Shown: positions 1-4,664 of the stretch, one piece after another | Numbering within the stretch: position 1 is the first letter of the stretch | Layout of the letters: each line of letters starts with the position of its first letter | Assembly: GCA_900769345.1 (NCBI GenBank) | Contig: CAAGGJ010000162.1 | Location: forward strand, 1-5,156 | Origin: Bacteroidales bacterium | Lineage (GTDB): Bacteria; Bacteroidota; Bacteroidia; Bacteroidales; Muribaculaceae | Reading direction: 5' to 3' | Length of the DNA stretch: 5,156 nt | Made by a program: the position numbers and the translations under genes | The notes under the pieces: model-generated | What the model saw: the letters and a program-made list of their open reading frames with translations, nothing else | Database searches by the model: none | Told to the model about the DNA's origin: nothing

Positions 1-1
1 G

Positions 2-103
2 AGTGCTCTCCGCTATATGCACTTGCTCAAACATCGCTACGGCGCGGTCATCAGCCAAAACATCTACGACAAACTCAAAATGGAAGCGAGCAAAGAGGCG
101 TAA
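2..103 (+). CDS. C-terminal tail of an unidentified protein (partial at left edge)
   Basis: The frame is open from the window edge and gives 33 residues ending in KLKMEASKEA before a TAA at 101-103. The tail is basic and probably helical (LLKHRYGAVISQNIYDKLK). I do not recognise the family. The reading frame is preferred over the overlapping frame beginning at base 3 because its stop falls exactly in a terminator hairpin and its composition looks protein-like. The downstream gene is on the same strand after a gap of about 50 bp. The start and most of the protein lie outside the window, so function cannot be assigned. Confidence 0.5.
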   Translation, partial: SALRYMHLLKHRYGAVISQNIYDKLKMEASKEA

Positions 104-118
104 GCCTCTTTGTCTTTC
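91..118 (+). terminator. Intrinsic terminator overlapping the stop codon
   Basis: CAAAGAGGC (91-99) pairs perfectly with GCCTCTTTG (104-112) around the four-base loop GTAA. A T-rich tract (TCTTTCTT) follows. The stop codon of the upstream frame is inside the loop. A 9-bp stem and short loop fit a rho-independent terminator. The U tract is interrupted by C, so efficiency is uncertain. Confidence 0.6.
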
Positions 119-153
119 TTCCACGATGTTTAACCCTTTAATTTTACACGGCA

Positions 154-396
154 ATGTACGAATATATCTGCTACACGAAACAAGGAAAATGGAAATTGAT
201 TGCCTCGACAGATATTGAGGCTATGCGACAAGCCCTTTACTACTGTTGGCGTGATGACGAAGACTTTATCCGACTCGAATTCCGCAAGGGTGCGGAGAAC
301 TACACTCTCTCAATCTTCCACATCGACAACAACTCTCACTCTAAGTTTGCACCGAGAATTGGCGAAGCCCAAAAATTATCAAAAAAAACAATCTGA
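154..396 (+). pseudogene. Small hypothetical gene interrupted by the IS110 element
   Basis: The original coding sequence runs from ATG 154 to about base 339 (62 codons: MYEYICYTKQGKWKL to FHIDNNSH). The remaining 18 codons up to TAA 396 are read from the IS left end, so the present 80-aa product is a chimera. Joining base 339 to base 1719 restores a frame ending NNSHECFTL with TAA at 1734-1736, a protein of about 67 residues. If the original core base was T rather than G, the stop falls immediately after NNSH. Either way the gene would end just upstream of the next small gene at 1748. The protein is small and rich in aromatic and charged residues, with no signal peptide or membrane segment. 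I do not recognise the family. A weak promoter-like TTTC, 20 bp, TAATTTTA lies at 115-146 but is very close to the ATG. Confidence 0.7.
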
Positions 397-408
397 AATG
401 AAAATAGA

Positions 409-440
409 TTTCAACTGCAAGAGACAATTTCTTACCTTTG
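409..440 (+). promoter_or_regulatory. Bacteroidetes-type promoter for the bridge RNA
   Basis: TACCTTTG at 433-440 matches the Bacteroidetes -7 consensus TAnnTTTG exactly. TTTC at 409-412 lies 20 bp upstream and resembles the -33 box (TTTG) at normal spacing. Transcription would begin near 445-448, just before the closing stem of the predicted bridge RNA at 454. The -7 box lies between the inverted repeats AGACAA (422-427) and TTGTCT (441-446), a possible binding site for the recombinase or another regulator. The promoter lies wholly inside the element. Confidence 0.6.
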
Positions 441-446
441 TTGTCT

Positions 447-609
447 AAAGGAAGGAATGGTCTGTCGAAGAGGTAAACCATAACTCTCACGAGCCTGCAA
501 GGCTAAAATCCGTTTAGGACCTCCTCGACATAGTTGCAGAGACCAGATAGAAAGATAATGGCTTGGAGCCTTGTTAGAGTGTTAGTCCATACAACTATCG
601 ACCAATTCC
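447..609 (+). ncRNA. IS110 bridge RNA (target- and donor-binding loops)
   Basis: Seen in the sequence: a closing stem pairs 454-462 (GGAATGGTC) with 600-609 (GACCAATTCC, one bulged A) and encloses two arms. Arm 1 stem is 463-474 with 519-530 (11 pairs, one A/C mismatch). It is capped by AGCCT-GCA-AGGCT (492-504) and has an internal loop of 475-491 and 505-518. Arm 2 stem is 531-536 with 592-597, capped by GGCT-TGG-AGCC (560-570), with an internal loop of about 537-556 and 577-591. This is the layout known for bridge RNAs of the IS621 type. Arm 1 is the target loop: 482-490 copies the left flank 331-339, and 505-512 pairs with right flank 1718-1725 at 6 of 8 positions. Arm 2 is the donor loop: 547-554 copies the right end 1710-1717, and 574-579 pairs with 339-344. 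The RNA should bind the recombinase and direct joining of the element to its target. The ends are inferred from the promoter and stem; the 3' end could extend towards the recombinase gene. Confidence 0.85.
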
Positions 610-639
610 GTAATTATTAATCTTTAGCGTAGCAAAGAT

Positions 640-1680
640 ATGAAGAATATTTTTATTGGTATTGATTTTTCAAAAGAAAAATTTGACGTGGTCATCATCA
701 TGGCTGAGAATTTGGAGGAGAAGGCTCCAAGGGTGCACGAACAGTTTGCGAACGACAAGGCCGGCTACCGTAAGTTCCTCAAATGGGTGAAAGAGAACTC
801 GCACGGCGTGGACATGTCGCTGTGGCTTTTCTGCGGAGAGAACACGGGCGACTACAGCAAGGGGCTGGCGAACTTCCTCTACGGCAAGGGGTGCGACATG
901 TGGCTTGAGAACGCGAAGTGCATCAAGGACAGTTGCGGCATACGACGCCTCAAGAGCGACCGTGCAGACGCTGCCATGATAGCCGAGTACGCAATGAGGA
1001 ACCACGACCGAATGACGCTGTACGAGCCTCTCAGCGGGCCACTTGAGCAGCTCAGGGAACTGTTCCTGTTCCGACAGATGAACGTGCGCAAGAGAAGCGG
1101 CTACATCGTCCGCAAGGGCGAGAAGGGCAGGACTTTGGACAGCTCGCCAGCCAAGAGTTTCATGGCCAGGAAGTGCAAGCACATGATAGCCGAGCTGGAC
1201 AAGACGATAAAGGAGTGCGACAAGATGATCGAGGCGCTGATAGCCTCCGACAGGGATCTTCAGGAGACCTACGAGATAGTGACATCCGTGCCGGGCATAG
1301 GAACCCAGAACGCCGTGTGCATGATGGTCTACACCGACAATTTCAAGAGGTTTGACTGCAACCCCAGGAAGATAGCCTGCTACTACGGAATCGCCCCCTT
1401 CGGTCATGACTCAGGAACAAGCGTCCACTGCGACCCGCACGTCCACTACATGGCCAACAAGACCATAAAGGGAATCCTCACGCAGGCTGCCCTATGCGCC
1501 ATCAACCACTGCCCGCCGGTTGCGCACTACTACGCAAGGTTAATCGAGCGTGGGAAAAAGACGATGGTGGCCCTGAACAATGTAAAAAACAAGCTGGTCA
1601 GAATTGTGACGGCACTGGTCAGAACCAAACAAAAATTCATCCCCGAATATGAATTTGAAAAAAGATACGCAATGGACTAA
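640..1680 (+). CDS. IS110-family recombinase (DEDD transposase)
   Basis: The 346-aa protein has normal full length for the family. The N-terminal RuvC-like DEDD domain (about residues 4-150) shows the acidic set D9 (GIDFSKEKFD), E67 (CGENTGDY), D107 and D110 (LKSDRADAAMIAEYA). A charged, probably coiled-coil segment spans roughly 178-210. The C-terminal Transposase_20 domain (about 212-300) contains SVPGIGTQNA, then IACYYGIAPFGHDSGTS, where S258 (or S261) is the probable nucleophilic serine. Family knowledge: the enzyme, guided by a bridge RNA, cuts and exchanges strands between the circular element and a short target. The ATG at 640 starts the conserved IFIGIDFSK motif. It lies just after a small hairpin, CTTTAGC-GTA-GCAAAG (622-637, one bulged A), that could limit ribosome access. 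No frameshift is seen. A 245-aa open frame on the opposite strand is a shadow. Confidence 0.95.
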   Translation: MKNIFIGIDFSKEKFDVVIIMAENLEEKAPRVHEQFANDKAGYRKFLKWVKENSHGVDMSLWLFCGENTGDYSKGLANFLYGKGCDMWLENAKCIKDSCGIRRLKSDRADAAMIAEYAMRNHDRMTLYEPLSGPLEQLRELFLFRQMNVRKRSGYIVRKGEKGRTLDSSPAKSFMARKCKHMIAELDKTIKECDKMIEALIASDRDLQETYEIVTSVPGIGTQNAVCMMVYTDNFKRFDCNPRKIACYYGIAPFGHDSGTSVHCDPHVHYMANKTIKGILTQAALCAINHCPPVAHYYARLIERGKKTMVALNNVKNKLVRIVTALVRTKQKFIPEYEFEKRYAMD

Positions 1681-1718
1681 TTTTTTCAACAAAAAATTTG
1701 GAAATTAACATAGAAAGC

Positions 1719-1736
1719 GAATGTTTCACACTATAA
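1719..1736 (+). pseudogene. 3' remnant of the interrupted small gene
   Basis: Immediately right of the IS110 right end, GAA TGT TTC ACA CTA TAA continues the frame that is broken at base 339, adding ECFTL and a stop. It lies 11 bp before the ATG at 1748. The assignment depends on G1719 belonging to the original target core; if the core was CT, the original stop lay at the junction itself. Confidence 0.5.
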
Positions 1737-1747
1737 TTCTCAAAACA

Positions 1748-1972
1748 ATGCAAATCGACTACAACAAGTTCACTGAACAAGAACTGAGGGTAATCCTCAA
1801 AGCCGCTCGTGTAATCAACTACGGTTTCGGGCTTCAGTTCCCGAGCCATGAACAACAAATGGCTCTACTGCTTGAAAACGAGCAGTTCCGTGCAATCAAT
1901 CAGGTTGTGCAACAAACGCACGACGCACTCCGCGCCATCGCCTTCAAGCGTGGTGAGAATCCCGATGTATAA
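1748..1972 (+). CDS. Small hypothetical protein (74 aa)
   Basis: The protein begins MQIDYNKFTEQELRVILKAA and ends AFKRGENPDV. It looks soluble and mostly helical, with no signal peptide or membrane segment. I do not recognise a family. An upstream in-frame ATG at 1721 exists, but it sits two bases past the IS junction and adds an AT-rich peptide (MFHTIILKT); the 1748 start fits the natural spacing after the restored stop of the upstream gene. Before the insertion the two small genes probably formed one transcript. They are now separated by 1.38 kb of IS DNA, so expression may depend on readthrough from the element. A strong terminator follows at 1996-2023. Confidence 0.6.
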   Translation: MQIDYNKFTEQELRVILKAARVINYGFGLQFPSHEQQMALLLENEQFRAINQVVQQTHDALRAIAFKRGENPDV

Positions 1973-1995
1973 ACATCGTGGCTTCTCCGCCCATC

Positions 1996-2023
1996 GCGGC
2001 AGCCCTCCGGGGTTGTCGCTTTT
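1996..2023 (+). terminator. Intrinsic terminator after the 74-aa gene
   Basis: GCGGCAGCCC (1996-2005) pairs with GGGTTGTCGC (2010-2019) over 10 positions, two of them G-U. The loop is TCCG, of the stable UNCG type, and TTTT follows at 2020-2023. The position 24 bp after the stop codon and the + orientation fit termination of the small-gene operon. Confidence 0.7.
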
Positions 2024-2065
2024 GGTGTTGCATAGATAACTGATGAAATAGGTCGTTCTTCTTTT

Positions 2066-2130
2066 ATCGGCTGAACGCTCGCAATTTCATTGCCACGATA
2101 AACGCTGAACGCTTTTCGGTAAACGCTACG
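2066..2130. repeat. Diverged 65-bp repeat, copy A
   Basis: This copy shares ATCGGCTGAA, GCTCGC, TTGCCACGATAAACG and TTTTCG in the same order with 2891-2956, with substitutions and a one-base gap between them. It also contains AACGCT four times (2074, 2101, 2107 and 2122). Read on the - strand, both copies encode a similar peptide containing F-x-VYRGN, so a decayed duplicated coding segment is possible. Confidence 0.65.
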
Positions 2131-2297
2131 CAATGGCGAGTGCTCATCTTAGACCCTCCCACCCGAAGCCGATGGAGCAATCTCTCCACGTTCTCCGTTG
2201 CGCCCTCCGCGGAAGTCTTTTGCCTATGCACTTAGAACATCGGCAAGCCGCCCGGTCGGCGCGTCGGAACAAGAGAGTGTAGCAATGTGAAGCCTCT

Positions 2298-2345
2298 ACG
2301 CCTCCGCGATACCACACTCGCTTCGTTCCTGTGGTATCTTGCTCC
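2298..2345. repeat. Hairpin repeat, copy 1
   Basis: It starts ACGCCTCC and contains the perfect 9-bp inverted repeat GATACCACA (2308-2316) and TGTGGTATC (2330-2338) with a 13-base loop CTCGCTTCGTTCC. It aligns base for base with 2672-2719 apart from substitutions and a two-base gap near the end. Confidence 0.7.
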
Positions 2346-2671
2346 GGCTACGATTCTGCACACCGCTGCGCTTTGCAACACACTCTTTCAACGGCTGGCG
2401 CTGTTGTCCGACACCTCCCTTGTACAAAGCGCAATTAGGCAGAGCCTTCTCGCTACGTTCTCCACTGCGAGCAAGAGTTATACTTTCATCGGCTTCTATC
2501 CCACATCAAGGTGCACTCGCATTATTCGCCTGCGGCAGAGCGGATTTCTCGCCAATGGAACACGTCGGCAAACATTATTCGCTACGCCCTCCACGGTGGA
2601 CATCTGCACGTCAGTACGAGCAGTAGCCGGTCGGGGTCGGAGCCGGAGATTGTGCCAACTCTTTGACCTAC

Positions 2672-2719
2672 ACGCCTCCACGATACCGCACTCGCTGCGC
2701 TCCCACGGTATCGCTCCGT
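2672..2719. repeat. Hairpin repeat, copy 2
   Basis: It starts ACGCCTCC and contains CGATACCG (2681-2688) pairing with CGGTATCG (2706-2713). Compared with copy 1, an A-T pair (2314/2332) has become a G-C pair (2688/2706), a compensatory change. The two innermost pairs of copy 1 are lost, so the evidence for a selected structure is suggestive rather than strong. Confidence 0.7.
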
Positions 2720-2890
2720 CGCCCGGTCTTTGAGACGCTACCGCTTTGGCGCAAACTCCTTTGGCAAGCCACTCCGAAACCGACCTATGCTCCAACTGAC
2801 TTGTGCTGCTATCCTCTCGTTCCGTTCTCCGCACGAGCTTAGCCGACAATAATACTTCCATTGGCTGCATTGATTTGACGTTTCTCGTTC

Positions 2891-2956
2891 ATCGGCTGAA
2901 AGCTCGCGACTGGCGTTGCCACGATAAACGATAAACGATTTTCGTTTAACGCTCCG
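2891..2956. repeat. Diverged 65-bp repeat, copy B
   Basis: Counterpart of 2066-2130, about 825 bp away in the same orientation. It includes a perfect 7-bp hairpin, TAAACGA (2932-2938) with TCGTTTA (2942-2948), around TTT, which copy A lacks in perfect form. Confidence 0.65.
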
Positions 2957-3220
2957 AGCGGTGCGCCGAGGCATTAACTCCATTGCGCCTATGACATCTG
3001 CCGTTCGGCTTCTTTCGAGTTTTTGTTCGGGCAGTCTTGACGTGGCGACACCGCACAGTGATTTCGACCGGCAAGCCGCTCGAACACACTTCTTCGGCGG
3101 CATCGCCACTAATTGCCTGAACAACTCCAAAACCGTCTCTCTCTCGCTGTCATCAGCTCCATTTCGCACAGCCTCGTCATCACCGCACATCGCATTGTTT
3201 AACCTTGCCAAGGTAAGAGA

Positions 3221-3286
3221 GCGGTGTTGGCGTGGAGACCAAATTCGGCGAGCCGATTTTGGCTCTCACGCCAACTCATTGACCGC
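3221..3286. repeat. Long imperfect hairpin
   Basis: The stem builds inwards: GCGGT (3221-3225) with ACCGC (3282-3286); GTTGGCGTG (3226-3234) with CACGCCAAC (3267-3275); then GAGA with TCTC if one G of GTGGAGA is bulged; CCAAA with TTTGG; and finally TCGG with CCGA around CGAG at the centre near 3250. It is extended enough to form a cruciform or a strong RNA hairpin. No T tract follows, so it is not a simple terminator. In a mobile element such hairpins occur at replication or transfer origins, but no relaxase gene is visible in the window. Confidence 0.7.
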
Positions 3287-3340
3287 CCATTGCATATTCC
3301 GCTATTTTGGATGCAAGGTCGGCAAAACGATTGAGGGCAG

Positions 3341-3414
3341 TGGGGGCTGGACTGACGCCAGGGCAGGTGGAATACTTCCCCTGCACCCCTTAATAGGCTA
3401 TTACATAGCCTTTT
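3341..3414 (+). ncRNA. Candidate structured RNA ending in a terminator
   Basis: A G-rich segment can fold with GGGG (3343-3346) pairing to CCCC (3386-3389) around two hairpins: CTGG (3347-3350) with CCAG (3358-3361), and GCAGG (3363-3367) with CCTGC (3380-3384). A terminator-like hairpin at 3395-3411 follows directly. No clear Bacteroidetes promoter was found upstream, and no family is recognised. It could equally be the 3' end of a longer transcript. Confidence 0.3.
3395..3414 (+). terminator. Terminator-like hairpin
   Basis: AGGCTAT (3395-3401) pairs with ATAGCCT (3405-3411) around TAC, and TTT follows. The stem is short and only partly GC. The T run is four bases counting the last stem base, so this is a moderate candidate. 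Confidence 0.45.
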
Positions 3415-3417
3415 GAC

Positions 3418-3444
3418 GTTTTCAGTCCTTTACAAACTGAAAAC
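3418..3444. repeat. Perfect 9-bp inverted repeat
   Basis: GTTTTCAGT (3418-3426) and ACTGAAAAC (3436-3444) are separated by CCTTTACAA. The repeat lies a few bases after the terminator-like hairpin. It could be a protein-binding site, part of an origin, or the arm of a second hairpin; nothing in the window decides between these. Confidence 0.65.
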
Positions 3445-3467
3445 TTCCGTAATCAAGCCACTAAATT

Positions 3468-3507
3468 GATAACATCACAAATGTTTCGCATTATTGGCGT
3501 TGTTATC
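3468..3507. repeat. Inverted repeat with wide spacing
   Basis: GATAACA (3468-3474) and TGTTATC (3501-3507) are perfect complements 26 bp apart. A third small hairpin, TGCTCC (3511-3516) with GGAGCA (3525-3530), follows immediately. Together with 3418-3444 this makes a run of dyads just beyond the 3' end of the primase-like gene. Confidence 0.5.
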
Positions 3508-3604
3508 TTTTGCTCCAAATTCTCGGAGCATTGTTATTCGCTTCGGTGGACTTCTTGGTACATCGCTCATTTTTACGAGATAATTTGAGAGTGCCATTTT
3601 TAGC

Positions 3605-4477
3605 CTATTCTATGCCATATTGTTGGCAATAGTAGAAAAATGTGCCGATGCCGATTTGGCGAGTGGAGCGAAGCAGATTGTTGAATTTGCGGTCGCACTC
3701 AGCCGGATTATAACCACTATTCTGCGAACTGCACAGGTGAAACCATTGCCTTCCGCTTTCGCCAAGTGAGGACAATGCGGCTCCGATTTTCACCCAATCT
3801 TCATAGTTGGCTGTAAGGTCTATATGCCGCATCGCAATATCTCTGCATAGCCGTGCAACCTTTTCTTCAACCTCATTTTCAGCATAGTTACATTGACACC
3901 AAACACGTTGCTTCTTCGGCTCACGATAAATACCGCTGAATGGTTTGGCATCAATGTTCATGTAGGGACGTTCGTCATAACTCTGGCACCGCAGTCGGCA
4001 CACGTCGCCGCAAGCTCGGTCTATGTTGATGCCCATATCGGCAAATACACGCACCAACTGCTCAAACTGCGCCTTGTGCAACTGCGGATAGCGTAGCGAA
4101 ATGATTACGAAGTAGCCCTTGCCGCTTACGGAATGTGCAGCGTATGCCACTTCCTCTATCCGGCTCAGCACATCTTCGATGAGCGTATCAAAGTTCTCGA
4201 TATGCTCATTGTCCTTGCGGTCGATGTCAACGCATATTAGTCCGCTGTGCCGCACAAGGCACTTGGCAGAACGTGTGGGTGAAAAGACACCGCTTATCGT
4301 TGCTTGCGGCAGCGACATCTTTATCTGCCGTTTTCGCTCGGCATCCGAGCACGAACGCAGTTCAGCAATTGCCGACGCATCGATATTCGTAAGGAAATCG
4401 TGAAGCGTTGATAGATGTCCGATTCGGTCCTTCACGCCCCGATAAACTGTTATTTCAATTTCTTTGAACGATTTCAT
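3605..4477 (-). CDS. BT4734/VirE_N-type primase-like protein with PriCT_2 domain
   Basis: The protein has 290 aa from the ATG at 4477. The open frame extends to a TTG at 4486 (MAKMKSF), but the ATG is the better start. The N-terminal part (about residues 1-180) resembles the VirE N-terminal domain of Bacteroidetes mobile elements, related to archaeo-eukaryotic primases. Visible motifs are LICVDID with acidic D84/D86, SGKGYFVI at 118-125, and D153 followed by DVCRLRCQSYD at 158-168. The C-terminal part (about 205-290) resembles PriCT_2: YEDWVKIGAALSSLGESG, then WFHLCSSQNSGYNPAECDRKF and IGIGTFFYYCQQYG. The expected role is DNA priming or replication of an integrative element; activity is inferred, not shown. 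It follows the DUF3987-type gene on the same strand after a palindromic intergenic region that probably controls it. Family assignment rests on remembered motifs. Confidence 0.8.
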   Translation of the reverse strand: MKSFKEIEITVYRGVKDRIGHLSTLHDFLTNIDASAIAELRSCSDAERKRQIKMSLPQATISGVFSPTRSAKCLVRHSGLICVDIDRKDNEHIENFDTLIEDVLSRIEEVAYAAHSVSGKGYFVIISLRYPQLHKAQFEQLVRVFADMGINIDRACGDVCRLRCQSYDERPYMNIDAKPFSGIYREPKKQRVWCQCNYAENEVEEKVARLCRDIAMRHIDLTANYEDWVKIGAALSSLGESGRQWFHLCSSQNSGYNPAECDRKFNNLLRSTRQIGIGTFFYYCQQYGIE

Positions 4478-4490
4478 TTTTGCCAAAATG

Positions 4491-4664
4491 AGGTTAAGGT
4501 TAATTATATATCTTTCGTATTGATTTTCAGTTGTTTAGGCATTGACTTGGTATTAACCTGTCGTTAACCTTGCAGAGTGTTCGTTAGGTTAATGCTTGGT
4601 TAATACCTTGTCAATACTTATTGCTTTGAATTTAAGTGAGTTACATGCAAATTAACCTTAACCT
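4491..4664. promoter_or_regulatory. Concentric palindrome of eight GGTTAA/TTAACC hexamers
   Basis: The outer arms AGGTTAAGGTTAATT (4491-4505) and AATTAACCTTAACCT (4650-4664) are perfect 15-bp inverted repeats. The middle arms are ATTGAC-TT-GGTATTAACC (4541-4558) and GGTTAATACC-TT-GTCAAT (4598-4615), symmetrical except for the TT steps. The inner arms are TTAACC (4564-4569) and GGTTAA (4587-4592). All pairs centre at 4577.5-4578. Within the inner four, neighbouring hexamers start 11 bp apart (4553/4564 and 4587/4598), which places them on one face of the helix. This suggests a cooperative binding site, either an operator upstream of the primase-like gene or an iteron-like replication site. The right arm overlaps the last codons and stop of the DUF3987-type gene. 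A weak -7-like box (TTAATTTG, - strand, 4655-4648) sits inside the right arm. Confidence 0.75.

Larger units (their letters stand above)
341..1717 (+). mobile_element. Complete IS110-family insertion sequence (IS110 subgroup)
   Basis: This element of about 1.38 kb has a non-coding left end of roughly 300 bp, a single DEDD/Tnp20 recombinase gene and a right end 37 bp after the stop codon. As is typical of the IS110 subgroup, there are no terminal inverted repeats and no obvious target duplication, so the ends were placed from the bridge RNA guides. ATAGAAAG at 1710-1717 equals RNA positions 547-554. CTAA at 341-344 plus the core CT at 339-340 are complementary to RNA positions 574-579. The flank AACTCTCAC at 331-339 equals RNA positions 482-490. 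The core is CT on the left (339-340) and CG on the right (1718-1719); the boundary could shift by a base or two. The non-coding region upstream of the gene points to IS110 rather than IS1111 organisation. All parts appear intact, so the copy may be active. Confidence 0.85.
1973..3604. other. 1.6-kb stretch without a convincing protein gene
   Basis: Several frames of 60-157 codons are open here on both strands. They overlap one another, and their translations are rich in R, S and C with no recognisable domain, so none is called. Instead the stretch is dense in hairpins and diverged repeats: the pairs 2066-2130/2891-2956 and 2298-2345/2672-2719, the octamer CGTTCTCC at 2189, 2456 and 2823, stems 2449-2453/2467-2471 and 2816-2820/2833-2837 around that octamer, and the structures listed separately from 3221 onward. 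It may be decayed coding DNA, a structured non-coding region, or both. No tRNA, rRNA or CRISPR array is seen. Confidence 0.6.

Noticed and set aside
398..448. Mini frame beginning MKIDFN, resembling the start MQIDYN of the gene at 1748
   Set aside because: It lies inside the IS left end as defined by the bridge RNA, is only 16 codons long and runs into the bridge RNA promoter. The likeness is probably chance.
457..481. Hairpin ATGGT (457-461) with ACCAT (477-481)
   Set aside because: It competes with the longer closing stem 454-462/600-609 and the 11-pair arm 463-474/519-530, which together explain the guide loops.
670..1407. 245-aa open frame on the - strand inside the recombinase gene
   Set aside because: It is antisense to an intact, motif-complete recombinase. 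The open frame reflects the codon composition of the real gene, and the translation has no recognisable domain.
1721..1747. Upstream ATG at 1721 as start of the 74-aa gene
   Set aside because: It lies two bases past the IS junction and its nine extra residues overlap the restored end of the preceding gene; the ATG at 1748 is better spaced.
2287..3416. Overlapping open frames of 95-157 codons (+ 2287-2733, + 2339-2626, - 2496-2870, - 2738-3211, + 2961-3416)
   Set aside because: They overlap in conflicting frames, have R/S/C-rich translations without domains, and run through hairpins and repeats. None has independent support.
4478..4486. TTG at 4486 as start of the primase-like gene
   Set aside because: An ATG three codons later is a stronger start, and no other in-frame start occurs before the upstream stop.
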